A stretch of 64,000 bases of DNA from the NCBI GenBank assembly GCA_036794825.1, contig DAIRGA010000008.1, forward strand, positions 88,926 through 152,925, written 5' to 3'. How positions within the stretch are numbered: position 1 is the stretch's first letter; each line of letters opens with the position of its first letter. The notes below the pieces were generated by a model. It was not told the DNA's origin. It did no database searches and saw only the letters and a program-made list of their open reading frames with translations. Below are positions 7,554 to 16,702 of the stretch, piece by piece. Both the position numbers and the translations under genes were made by a program. The stretch is from RZYY01 sp036794825. Its GTDB lineage: Bacteria; Bacteroidota; Bacteroidia; Bacteroidales; 4484-276.

Positions 7554-10500
7554 CTATCTTGTTTCAGGGGGCAGGGTTATGATGAAGCTGCTTCCCTTGC
7601 CCGGTGTGCTTTTGACTTCAATCTTTCCGGTGTGTTTTTCGATAAACTCTTTGCAAAGGATGAGCCCAAGCCCTGTGCTTGGTTCGCCTTCGGTACCTTT
7701 GCGGCTTGTATTTACATCCACCCTGAAGAGGTTTTCGATGATTTCGGTGTTCATCCCGATTCCGCTGTCGGTTACGGTGATAACCGCTGATCCGTCGGGT
7801 GCATTTTTTGCTGAAACAGAGAGGTTGCCACCTTTGGGAGTATATTTCAATGCATTGGAAATCAGGTTGCGTATGATTGTTTCGATCATGTGTGCATCGC
7901 CAAAAACCATAAACCCCTCCGGAATATCATGACTGATTTCGATTTCCTTGTTAAAAGCAGCGCTTTGAATCAGCTCGGTACTGTCGTTCACTAGGCCTGT
8001 AAGCGGAATCATTTCGGGTTTAAATTGCATGAATCCTTGTTGTATCCTCGACCATTCGAGAAGGTTTTCGAGCAACCGGTAAAGGTTGCTGGCCGAATCG
8101 CGCATGGTAACTATAAAATGCTGAATTTCCTTAAGAGTGAACTGGTCAAAATCGTCGGCCATGATTTCGGTGAGCCCGAGAAATGAGGAGAATGGGCTTT
8201 TTATATCATGCGCAATGATGGAAAAGAACTTGTCTTTTTCATTGTTCGATCTTTGCAGCCTCTTCTCGTTCTTTTTCAGCTCCTCCATCACTTTCATTTT
8301 ATCCACCACCAGCGAGATTTGTTTGGATACAATTTCGCCCCTGTTAACGGTTTCGTCGCTGAATGTCTGTTGCTCCCTGAAAGTAAGGACTATGGCGCCT
8401 AATTTTCTTTTTCCGGCAACCATAGGCAAAACGATTACCGATTCGGCAGGAAGGTTATCGGCGAGAAATGTCCGGGCAAACAGGGAGTTTCTGACACTCT
8501 GGATTAGCTCCACTTTTTCCGTTCTGGTAACGATTTCAGTCATTTTCTGGAGGTCTTTGCCACACATCACCGCCTGGTTAAAATCTTTGTCGGTATCGGC
8601 AGGTGCACAATAAATGATAATCTGATTTCTGTCGTTCCACAGGGTTATGCAGCAATGGTCGGCATCGAAGAGTTTTTTGATCTGACCCGGAATAACCTGG
8701 AATAGATCTTCATTTTCCTGTGTATAAAGCGCTTTTATGGTAATCTCGTTGAGGAGGGTTTGGAATTTTTCGCTCGATTTAATCTTATCGTCGGCGTTTT
8801 TTCGCTCAGTAATATCTCTGATGAATCCGCCAACGCCGGTTTTTCCTCCCTTTAGCATTAACGGGAATTTCCTGGTTTCGAAAATCCGGTCTTTCATTTT
8901 TTCAACCTGAATAGTTATCCGGTTGTTATCCAATGCATTGAGGTCTGATTCTTTACATTTCCGGGCCATTTCCTCAGGCATCAGATCGAAATCGGTCTTG
9001 CCGAAAATTTCCTCTTCTTTTTTAATTTTGAAAAAATCCAGGTTTTTCTGATTTGCAAGGATGTAACGTAAATTGGCGTCTTTGATAAAAATCAAATCTT
9101 CGGTGGAATTGATAAAAGCCCGGTAGCGATTTTCACTTTCCTTTAGTTCTTCTTCTGTTTTTTTTCGGTCGGTGATGTCTCTTCCGGTGGCCAGCACTAC
9201 CCTGTCGCCAAAAAACTCTCCGGCAGTAAGATTTATCTCTTTGAGAAAAACCTCCTCGTTTTTTCGTTTTCCCCAGAACTCAATGCTTTGTTGCCTTCCG
9301 AAGTAAGCTTTTCTGATGCTGTTGTTAATTTCTGCCAAATCATTTTTGCCGGCAGCCGAAAGAAATTCAGGTGATTTTCCGATCAGCTCCTCTTTGGTGT
9401 AATTGTACATCTGCGATGCTGCATTGTTAACATAGAGGAATTTTCCCTCAATGTCCTGGATATAAATAGCATCGCTCACGTTGTTGATGATTCCCTGATA
9501 GGTGGCCTCTGAAAGGGCGAGGGCTTCCTCGGCTTTTTTCAGCCCGTCAATGTCCATGTGGATGCCCAATGCGCGCAGTGGCCGGCCATCGTCACCGCGT
9601 CCGACAATGCTTCCGGCGTTTAAAATCCACTTCCAACCGCCCTGCTTGTTTTTCATCCGGTGAGCTACCGTCAGGTGGTCTGTTTTTCCGTTATCGTGGT
9701 CTTCGATAGCCTGTTTTACAGCAGCCACATCATCTGGATGAACCATTTGGAAAAAACTCTCCTTTGACTGGTCAATTTCGGTGGGTTGATACCCGAGCAT
9801 CTCTGCCCAGTTGTCGCTCCTGACAACACTATCGGTTTTGTAATCTTTATCCCAAAGGCCAAGATTGGCTGATTTAACAGCAAGCTTAAGCCGCTCTTCG
9901 CTTTCCCAGAGTGCCAGCGCCATTTTATGCGGTTCGGTAACATCCTGAATAATACCCGTAACTATCACTTCGTCGCCCTCCGACATCGAAACCGTGCTGA
10001 GCCTGACGTATTTATATTTACCATCCTTCGCTCTGATCTCTATCTCGTACTGGCCCGGTATTGTTTCGCCGCGCTTCCTGGCTTCATAGCGCTCTTCCAC
10101 AACTTTACGGCTGCTTTCGGTGAGCAGCACTCCAATGTCAAATGTGGTTGAAGTAGCCTCAGCAAAAGAGTATCCTGTGATTTGGGTGAACCGGTTGTTT
10201 ACATATTCATACTTTCGGCCACGCATAAGGTAGATGCCGTCAAATGCGTTCTCTACCAGCATCTTGTACTTCGCTTCACTCTCCCTGAGGGCTTTTTCCA
10301 TATTTTTCCGGTCGGTAATATCAATGCAGGTCCCCTGTATGAGTTCCTGCCCGGCTCCGGTATCCCGGGTCAAAATCACATTCTCTAAAATCCAGATTTC
10401 CCCGCCCTGCTTGCTTTTCATAAGCAATTCGCTATTGTGGAGGGCGCCATTTATTCTCAGCCGATCGAGGAATTCCTGCCTGTCGCCGGTAGTGAAGTAG

Positions 10501-11195
10501 AGCATCGAAGTCGGGTAGCCTTTAATCTCCTCTGGTGAATCGTAGCCCAGGATTTTTGCGAACCGCTCGTTGCAGTCGAGCAGTTTGCCGCTGATAGTTG
10601 ACCGGTAAATTCCGGCCTGGTTCATCTCGAAAAGCAACCGGCTGTTATGATCATATACAGTTGATTCTTTGTAGTTTACAATTTTTTCGTCGCTAAGAAG
10701 TGCAGTGATTTCTCTGGCAAAAATCCTGTGCATTTCCAGGTATTTGGCAAACAGGGTTTCATCCGCTGATGGTAAGTTGTTGAGTAAATTCTGAAGGGTT
10801 TCCTTAGTTATCCCTGTTTTTTGGAGAAGTGACTCAAGGTCTTGCTGATGGAATTTTTGGCTTTTTGCCAGTCCGATCTGCCAGTTGGCAATATGTTTTT
10901 GGTTTATGAAAACAGGTGTTGTTGCGTACCATATCCCTTGAAAGCATTGGGGTTCATCAAAATTTGGAGATTGTTGATCCTGAGAAATATTTTCCGTAAG
11001 GATTCTGGTTGCCGCATCATGGTAATCCGCATGAATTGAATTTGAAAAGATAGGCTTGGTTTGTAACGACCCGTCCGGCAAAAGCAAAACTGATGAGCAT
11101 CCGGTGATGTCAGTAAACAGCTTTTGCAGTTGTTTGACTCTTTCCGAAGAGAAGTTAGTTAAGAGGATTGTAAATTCCTTATCGGAATGATTCAT
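7554..11195 (-). CDS. PocR-like/PAS x5/GAF sensor histidine kinase
   Basis: A 1213-residue soluble kinase. Residues about 1-125 resemble a PocR-type ligand-binding domain (TDITGCSSVLLLPDG, then TPVFINQKHIANWQIGLAKSQKF), although the usual cysteines are mostly lost. PAS domains follow at about 185-300, 307-425, 432-555, 563-680 and 688-800, each closed by an ITDRK/ITERK-type motif, then a GAF at about 812-965. HisKA carries H996 (SIIAHDIKSP) and HATPase_c fills about 1095-1210. There is no receiver domain. It lies 29 bases upstream of the cobalamin-binding gene and 28 bases downstream of the REC-kinase, in one transcriptional run. PocR domains are known to sense small metabolites such as propanediol in some bacteria; the ligand here is unknown. 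Confidence 0.85.
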   Translation of the reverse strand: MNHSDKEFTILLTNFSSERVKQLQKLFTDITGCSSVLLLPDGSLQTKPIFSNSIHADYHDAATRILTENISQDQQSPNFDEPQCFQGIWYATTPVFINQKHIANWQIGLAKSQKFHQQDLESLLQKTGITKETLQNLLNNLPSADETLFAKYLEMHRIFAREITALLSDEKIVNYKESTVYDHNSRLLFEMNQAGIYRSTISGKLLDCNERFAKILGYDSPEEIKGYPTSMLYFTTGDRQEFLDRLRINGALHNSELLMKSKQGGEIWILENVILTRDTGAGQELIQGTCIDITDRKNMEKALRESEAKYKMLVENAFDGIYLMRGRKYEYVNNRFTQITGYSFAEATSTTFDIGVLLTESSRKVVEERYEARKRGETIPGQYEIEIRAKDGKYKYVRLSTVSMSEGDEVIVTGIIQDVTEPHKMALALWESEERLKLAVKSANLGLWDKDYKTDSVVRSDNWAEMLGYQPTEIDQSKESFFQMVHPDDVAAVKQAIEDHDNGKTDHLTVAHRMKNKQGGWKWILNAGSIVGRGDDGRPLRALGIHMDIDGLKKAEEALALSEATYQGIINNVSDAIYIQDIEGKFLYVNNAASQMYNYTKEELIGKSPEFLSAAGKNDLAEINNSIRKAYFGRQQSIEFWGKRKNEEVFLKEINLTAGEFFGDRVVLATGRDITDRKKTEEELKESENRYRAFINSTEDLIFIKDANLRYILANQKNLDFFKIKKEEEIFGKTDFDLMPEEMARKCKESDLNALDNNRITIQVEKMKDRIFETRKFPLMLKGGKTGVGGFIRDITERKNADDKIKSSEKFQTLLNEITIKALYTQENEDLFQVIPGQIKKLFDADHCCITLWNDRNQIIIYCAPADTDKDFNQAVMCGKDLQKMTEIVTRTEKVELIQSVRNSLFARTFLADNLPAESVIVLPMVAGKRKLGAIVLTFREQQTFSDETVNRGEIVSKQISLVVDKMKVMEELKKNEKRLQRSNNEKDKFFSIIAHDIKSPFSSFLGLTEIMADDFDQFTLKEIQHFIVTMRDSASNLYRLLENLLEWSRIQQGFMQFKPEMIPLTGLVNDSTELIQSAAFNKEIEISHDIPEGFMVFGDAHMIETIIRNLISNALKYTPKGGNLSVSAKNAPDGSAVITVTDSGIGMNTEIIENLFRVDVNTSRKGTEGEPSTGLGLILCKEFIEKHTGKIEVKSTPGKGSSFIITLPPETR

Positions 11196-11223
11196 GATAT
11201 ATTTTTAAGTTTGTGAATACTTA

Positions 11224-12429
11224 TTAATCAGCGATTAATGGTAAATTAACCGTAAAAGTAGTGCCCTTACCAGGGGTGCTTTTCACACCAATTGACCCGT
11301 TGTGCTTGTCCACAAGGTTTTTGCATAATATTAAACCTATTCCGGAGCTTACTTCACCTTCGGTTCCTGCCCTCGATACTTTCTGATCGAGGCGAAAAAG
11401 CTTGTCAATCAGCGATTTGTCCATACCGATCCCGGAATCCTTGAACTGAATTTTTATCTTCTGGTCATTGGTTCTACCCGCTTTAATCTCAATGGCGCCT
11501 CCTTTAGGCGTAAATTTTATTGCATTGGTAGTCAGGTTTCTGAAGATGGCTTTTAGCATTGCCTGGTCGCCAAACACTGTTTCGTTTTCGTTAACTTTAA
11601 TGCTAAGCGTGAGGTCTTTTTTCTTCAGGTCATTTTGATAAATACCTATTGCGTTGATAATCAATTGTCTTAGTGGAGTTTTTTCTGGTTGAAAGCTAAT
11701 TGTATGCATTTGAATCTGCGCCCATTCAAGCAGGTTTTCGAGCAGTTCAAACACCTGCAAGGATGAGTCGTGGAGCATTTTAGCGAACTCAATTATTTCT
11801 TCAGCGTCTGTTTCTTGTGTATTTTCCAGTTTTAGAAAAAGCAATTCGCTTAATCCGGTGAGGCCAGCAAGCGGACCCCGGAGGTCGTGCGCAATTATGG
11901 AGAAGAATTTGTTTTTTTCGGCATTCAGGGCGGCCAGTTCTTCGGCATGGTTTTCAATTTTTGACTTGGCTTCGAGCAGACACTTGTTGATTTGTTCAAG
12001 AGCAGCATTTTTTTCGGCAAGTATTTTCTTCGTCTGTATAATTTGCATCTGGGCTGATACCCTTGCCAGAACTTCGTGAGCGTAAAAAGGTTTGATGATA
12101 TAATCCACAGCGCCCGCTTCAAAACCTGCGATGATGTCTTCCTGGTCGTTTTTGGCGGTGAGAAAAATTACTGGAATTTCGCTTAAAAGTTCGTCATTTT
12201 TTATAATCCGACAAACCTCGAAGCCGCTCATTCCGGGCATCATGATGTCGAGCAAAATAAGGTCAGGCTGATTATCGGCCAGAAACCTGATGGCATTTTC
12301 GCCTGACGTGGTGATGTAGAGCTTGTAGCCCCGGTCTTTGAGCAAGGTGGAAATTAGTTGCAGATTACGTGGATTGTCGTCGGCAATCAATATTGATCCT
12401 GTGTTTTCAGTCATTTTATTGCTCTTCAT
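11224..12429 (-). CDS. Receiver-histidine kinase (REC-HisKA-HATPase)
   Basis: A 401-residue protein with an N-terminal receiver domain (about 12-130; acidic pair ADD, phospho-acceptor D61 in LLLDIMMPG, Lys in IIKPF), a coiled-coil linker (about 132-170), HisKA with H181 (SIIAHDLRGP) and HATPase_c (about 285-398; DSGIGM, SSGIGLILCKN). The N-terminal receiver probably sets the activity of the attached kinase, so this protein can relay a signal from another kinase in the cluster. It starts 11 bases after the 825-residue hybrid kinase, whose own receiver and helical tail make it a likely partner. This is inference from order only. There is no membrane segment. Confidence 0.88.
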   Translation of the reverse strand: MKSNKMTENTGSILIADDNPRNLQLISTLLKDRGYKLYITTSGENAIRFLADNQPDLILLDIMMPGMSGFEVCRIIKNDELLSEIPVIFLTAKNDQEDIIAGFEAGAVDYIIKPFYAHEVLARVSAQMQIIQTKKILAEKNAALEQINKCLLEAKSKIENHAEELAALNAEKNKFFSIIAHDLRGPLAGLTGLSELLFLKLENTQETDAEEIIEFAKMLHDSSLQVFELLENLLEWAQIQMHTISFQPEKTPLRQLIINAIGIYQNDLKKKDLTLSIKVNENETVFGDQAMLKAIFRNLTTNAIKFTPKGGAIEIKAGRTNDQKIKIQFKDSGIGMDKSLIDKLFRLDQKVSRAGTEGEVSSGIGLILCKNLVDKHNGSIGVKSTPGKGTTFTVNLPLIAD

Positions 12430-12440
12430 TTTGCAGGAAT

Positions 12441-14918
12441 TTAGTCGTTGAGTAATGTTTTGATATCCTTATCCAATTTTCGTAATTCTTGACCAAATAG
12501 CTCGAAATCAAAATTTTCGATGGCACTTTTTAAGTGATCGGCAACTTGCTGAAAATGCTTTAACTGGAATTTTTTGCTTACTGCGCTCAGTTCAGCAATA
12601 AGTGTGTTGGCAACATCAGCATCCACATACACCTGAAGTTGCTGCATGGGGTGAAGGATCTGGTTACGAACCTGCTGCTGAAGTTCGGCGAATTTCTCGT
12701 TGTTCTCCGGTAATTTCAGGATTAACACATTTTCGATGGTTGAAGTGGCATTTTTCCCGTACTTCTTTTCCTGTTTGATGGAATGTGGCAGAATATTCAT
12801 CAGTGAAGCTATGAGCTCGTTCCGGGTAACGGGCTTGAGAATGTATCCGTCAAACAAATTCATGTCGGGATTCTCTTCGTTGAGTAAACTGGAGGTAGTG
12901 AAAGCCAGGCAGGGAATATTCTGCGTTTCGGGGTGGCTGCGCAAAATGCGGGTGGCTTCGTAACCATCAATTTCGGGCATGCGAAGGTCCATCAGTATCA
13001 GGTCGGGTTTGTATCTGACGGCGATGTCAATGCCTTCTTTCGCATTGGTTGCCTGCAATACACTCAGGTTAAGGCTTGAGATAAATTTTACCACGAGTTC
13101 GCGGTTGAAATTTACATCATCAATCACCAGTATTTTGCCTTCTTTGAAAACCACATTTTTTTCTGTCCATTCAAATTTGTTGTCCTGATCTGGCGCGTTA
13201 ACTGAGGTTTTAACACTCCTGAAAGAGACGGTGAAGGTACTTCCTTTGCCAACTTCACTTTTCACACTAACGCTTCCGTTCATCATCTTTGTGAGCTTTG
13301 CTGTTATGGCCAATCCCAGGCCAGTACCTTCAAACTGGCGGGTGTTGTTGGATTCAACCTGAACAAAAGCATTGAAAATGGCTTTTTGGTGTGAAACAGG
13401 AATTCCGATGCCGGTATCTTCCACATCTATTTCAAAATCAATTAACTCTGAATTTTCAACCGATTGGTGGTGCCTGACCGAAATTATGACTTCCCCTGCG
13501 TTGGTGAATTTTACAGCATTGCCTACGAGATTGAAAAGAATCTGGCGCAAACGCACATTGTCAATCCAAATGGTTTTGGGGAATTTATCAGATATAATTA
13601 TTTGAAAACCAAGGTTTTTTTCTTTAATTTTGGAAGAAAAGATCTTTCTGATTTCGTCCAGAACACTGGCAAAGTTTACCGGTTCTATGAAAATTTCCAG
13701 TTGGCCTGCTTCAATCTTTGATAAATCCAGGATGTCGTTTATCAGGTGCAGCAGTGTTTTTCCGCTGTTCAGGATGCCTTCGAGAAAACTCTTGCTTTTT
13801 TCATCTTCGATACTGTTGTATAAAATCTCGCTGAAGCCGAGGATGGCATTCATCGGGGTTCTGATTTCGTGGCTCATGCTGGCCAGAAATTCAGTTTTGG
13901 CAAGATCGGCTTTTTCGGCTGCTTTCCTTGCCTGGATGATCTCTTTCTCAAATTTGGCGCGGGCGATGGTTCCAGCAATGATCTCACCGGCCAGCTTTAA
14001 CAGTTCTATGTGATCAACCGACCATTCGCGTGTGGTTTTTACAGAGTCGAACCCAATGAAACCGATCAACTGGTTGGCGTAAAACATCGGGATGGCCAGC
14101 AGGGAAAGAATTCCCTGGGGTTCAAGAATTTCTTTTTCAATATAGTATTGTTCGTCAATATCAGAAACCAGGGGAATGTAGACATATTCTTTGTTACCAA
14201 ACTTTTCTTTCCATCTTGGAACTCCCTCAAAAGGAACGTTTTGCAGGTTATCAATTTCCGGCGAAATCCCTTCGGAGCACCACTCATAAGAGTTGTGAAC
14301 GAGGTCTGCTTCGCCATCGTAATCAAAGATATAGACCCGGTCAACATTGGCGTATTTACCCAATTTTTCCAATGTCAGGTTGATATTTCGGTCAATATCT
14401 TCCAAAGGCGACTGCACCAGTTGTGACGAAAATTCGACGATCAATTGGTGTAAAACCCTTAGTGAGCCGAGCTTTTGTTCAACCATGATCTGCTGCGTAA
14501 TGTTACGTACGGTGAAAACTGCGCCTGACCTGTTTTTCAATGGTGAGCAACGGCCTTCGAAATACTCGCCATTGGCCTCAAAACTAAGCATGTAGATGTG
14601 TGAAGTAACCTCCCCGGTGGACATTGCTTTTTGAAAAATGTCATCAATTCTCTCAGCGACATCCGGAGGAAGAAAATCATTAAAACGCTTGTTGATAAAA
14701 AGTGGCGGAGGTAAATAGAGATCTTTTTCGTTCCGGGTAAAATAATTCAATACCCTTCCTTTTGTATCCAACAAAAAGGTTAGATCCGGCAAACTCTCCA
14801 GTATCTCGCTATCGCAGATACCGGAATCTGGTTTAACGATCTTTTCTCTCAGATCCCTGATAATTTTATTCAGCCGGGCTATTTCATTTTCGTGAACAAC
14901 CGTTTCATCTGATGCCAT
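12441..14918 (-). CDS. PAS-GAF hybrid histidine kinase with receiver and helical tail
   Basis: An 825-residue cytoplasmic hybrid kinase and probably the first gene of the minus-strand run. A short coiled coil opens the protein, followed by PAS (about 43-150), GAF (about 160-325), HisKA with H350 (SMSHEIRTPMNAI), HATPase_c (about 455-570; DTGIGIP, GTGLGLAI), a receiver (about 602-715; VIDD, LILMDLRMP, KPVT) and a C-terminal helical segment (about 735-825). The tail has the length of an HPt domain, but no clear HPt histidine motif is visible, so I call it HPt-like only in shape. The 443-base gap upstream separates it from the divergent M20 peptidase gene; no clear promoter was found for it. Confidence 0.88.
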   Translation of the reverse strand: MASDETVVHENEIARLNKIIRDLREKIVKPDSGICDSEILESLPDLTFLLDTKGRVLNYFTRNEKDLYLPPPLFINKRFNDFLPPDVAERIDDIFQKAMSTGEVTSHIYMLSFEANGEYFEGRCSPLKNRSGAVFTVRNITQQIMVEQKLGSLRVLHQLIVEFSSQLVQSPLEDIDRNINLTLEKLGKYANVDRVYIFDYDGEADLVHNSYEWCSEGISPEIDNLQNVPFEGVPRWKEKFGNKEYVYIPLVSDIDEQYYIEKEILEPQGILSLLAIPMFYANQLIGFIGFDSVKTTREWSVDHIELLKLAGEIIAGTIARAKFEKEIIQARKAAEKADLAKTEFLASMSHEIRTPMNAILGFSEILYNSIEDEKSKSFLEGILNSGKTLLHLINDILDLSKIEAGQLEIFIEPVNFASVLDEIRKIFSSKIKEKNLGFQIIISDKFPKTIWIDNVRLRQILFNLVGNAVKFTNAGEVIISVRHHQSVENSELIDFEIDVEDTGIGIPVSHQKAIFNAFVQVESNNTRQFEGTGLGLAITAKLTKMMNGSVSVKSEVGKGSTFTVSFRSVKTSVNAPDQDNKFEWTEKNVVFKEGKILVIDDVNFNRELVVKFISSLNLSVLQATNAKEGIDIAVRYKPDLILMDLRMPEIDGYEATRILRSHPETQNIPCLAFTTSSLLNEENPDMNLFDGYILKPVTRNELIASLMNILPHSIKQEKKYGKNATSTIENVLILKLPENNEKFAELQQQVRNQILHPMQQLQVYVDADVANTLIAELSAVSKKFQLKHFQQVADHLKSAIENFDFELFGQELRKLDKDIKTLLND

Positions 14919-15361
14919 ATTTATACCGATATTTTAGTTTTCGTCTTTTTTCAATGCAGAATTCCTGATGTCAGAAAAAGCTATATTCCAGAAGATTAAA
15001 CTGTAAGTCATAAAAAATCAATACCTTTTGCTGATTCGCGATCTGAAATTGTGATTTTTCATAAACTATTTTCATTCAAAATCAATTGTTTTATCTTCTT
15101 AAAGTCTCTCCGAATGATTGCCACGAAAATAGCCATTTTATTGAGTGCGTAATATATTTTGGGCTGATAATTTGCAAAGCCGTAAGATTTTTTGCTGTAA
15201 ACAACCCGGAACAACTGTTTCAGCATCCAAATCTCACACAAGAGGATGGCTTCACCAACTGATATTATCGTTTCTATCGGTCAGTTTGCGAGCGCCAATC
15301 TCCACAAAGTCAGTCATTTATAGCGTCTGAAGTGTCTGAGATGGATTTATAATAATTTTGC
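14919..15361. other. Divergent intergenic region, no gene recognised
   Basis: These 443 bases separate the minus-strand kinase run from the plus-strand amidohydrolase. A short minus frame (15059-15241, 60 residues) has no recognisable domain or promoter and is not called. A plus-strand -7 element is seen at 15353-15360. No repeat or RNA structure stood out. Confidence 0.5.
15353..15360 (+). promoter_or_regulatory. TAnnTTTG -7 element before amidohydrolase
   Basis: TAATTTTG lies immediately before the annotated ATG at 15362. No TTTG is found at the expected upstream spacing, so it is a partial match. If used, transcription would begin near 15366, which favours the second ATG at 15380 as the true start. 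Confidence 0.4.
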
Positions 15362-16570
15362 ATGCCAATACAATTGATAATGGAGAACATAAAAAGTAAA
15401 ATCCAGCGATTAAGTCATCAGTTCCTTGAAGAGATTATTGCCTGCAGACGCGAGATTCATCGCAATCCTGAGCTTTCGATGAAGGAATTTCGCACATCGG
15501 CATTTGTTTCGCACCAACTCGCTGAAATTGGCATTGTTAAGCAAAAGCGTATTGCTCAAACCGGCATCCTTGCGCTGATCGAAGGCCGAAATCCTGGTAA
15601 GAAGTCAATCGCTTTGCGTGCCGATATGGATGCTTTGCCCATTCATGAGCTGAACGAGGTGGATTACAAGTCCCAAAACCAGGGAGTTATGCACGCATGC
15701 GGTCATGATGTTCATACGGCCTCGTTGCTCGGAACTGCCAAAATTCTCCACGAGATAAAAGATGAGTTCGAAGGAACCATAAAACTCTTTTTTCAGCCTT
15801 CCGAGGAAAATTATCCCGGAGGAGCAATCATGATGATCGGGGAGGGGGCGCTCGAAAATCCACGGCCTGCAAATGTTTTTGGTCAGCACGTTTACCCTGA
15901 TCTTGAAGCAGGTAAAATTGGTTTGCGTGCGGGAAAATACATGGCCTCCACAGACGAACTGCACCTTACAGTGAAAGGTAAAGGCGGTCATGCAGCAAAT
16001 CCCTGGAAAAATATTGACCCGGTACTCATTGCTGCCCACATCATCGTGGCTTTGCAGCAGATCGTAAGTCGAAATGCAACTCCCGAAATTCCTACCGTTG
16101 TCTCGTTCGGGCGGATAATTGGAAACGGCCTCACCAATGTAATTCCTGATGAAGTGACCATTGCCGGCACCATCCGAACATTTGATGAAGCGTGGCGAAG
16201 TGAGGCTCACCGGAGGATTACCCGCATGGCGCAGTCGGTGGCTGATGGGATGGGAGGAAGTTGTGAAGTGAGAATCGAATCGGGTTACCCGTCGCTGTAC
16301 AACGATCCTGCTGTTGCGCAAAACTTCCGGGACTGGGCAACGGACTATCTTGGCGCCGATAACGTGGTTGAGCTGCCGATGCGAATGACTGCCGAGGATT
16401 TCGCCTATTTCGCCAGGGAGATTCCTTCCTGTTTTTATCGGCTTGGAACCGGTAACAACGAGCTGGGAATCACATCGGGACTGCACACTGCTACTTTTGA
16501 TGTGGATGAAAGTTCGCTCCGGACTGGCATGGGGCTGATGGCATGGATTGCAGTGAATGCGCTGAGATAA
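15362..16570 (+). CDS. M20 family amidohydrolase (N-acyl amino acid hydrolase type)
   Basis: A 402-residue enzyme of the M20D group, which removes acyl groups from N-acyl amino acids or similar amides. Metal-binding residues are in place: CGHDVH (C113, H115, H118), PSEE (E148, E149) and QHVYP (H176). The dimerisation domain is recognised by KGKGGHAANPW and the C-terminal metal ligand region by MTAEDFAYF. It lacks a signal peptide, so it is cytoplasmic, with a role in peptide or amino-acid salvage. Length is typical. Two starts are possible: ATG 15362 or ATG 15380 (MENIKSK); the -7 promoter element ending at 15360 favours the latter. It stands alone before the LtaS-like gene. Confidence 0.9.
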   Translation: MPIQLIMENIKSKIQRLSHQFLEEIIACRREIHRNPELSMKEFRTSAFVSHQLAEIGIVKQKRIAQTGILALIEGRNPGKKSIALRADMDALPIHELNEVDYKSQNQGVMHACGHDVHTASLLGTAKILHEIKDEFEGTIKLFFQPSEENYPGGAIMMIGEGALENPRPANVFGQHVYPDLEAGKIGLRAGKYMASTDELHLTVKGKGGHAANPWKNIDPVLIAAHIIVALQQIVSRNATPEIPTVVSFGRIIGNGLTNVIPDEVTIAGTIRTFDEAWRSEAHRRITRMAQSVADGMGGSCEVRIESGYPSLYNDPAVAQNFRDWATDYLGADNVVELPMRMTAEDFAYFAREIPSCFYRLGTGNNELGITSGLHTATFDVDESSLRTGMGLMAWIAVNALR

Positions 16571-16662
16571 GACCCAAAAGTCCGTTCATTTTTTAAAAAT
16601 ATCTGAATGCAACTTACTCCATAGTGCAGGGCAAAGGCTGCGCTCAGCTTGCCAACTTTCGC

Positions 16663-16670
16663 TACTTTTG
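16663..16670 (+). promoter_or_regulatory. TAnnTTTG -7 element before LtaS-like gene
   Basis: TACTTTTG matches the Bacteroidota -7 consensus; no TTTG is found at the right spacing upstream. The predicted transcription start near 16676 would exclude the ATG at 16649 and favour the ATG at 16703. Confidence 0.45.
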
Positions 16671-16702
16671 CGGCCAAATTTCAAGAACTCATCGCTGTTG
16701 GC

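Noticed and set aside
7554..11195. PocR-like domain as evidence of a propanediol-utilisation locus
   Set aside because: No pdu, cob or microcompartment genes occur in the window, and the domain has lost most of its usual cysteines.
15059..15241. 60-residue minus frame upstream of the kinase run
   Set aside because: It has no recognisable domain or promoter, and the surrounding sequence looks non-coding.
15605..16486. 293-residue minus-strand frame inside the amidohydrolase gene
   Set aside because: It is antisense to a strongly supported M20 enzyme, has no recognisable domain and looks like codon-usage shadow.
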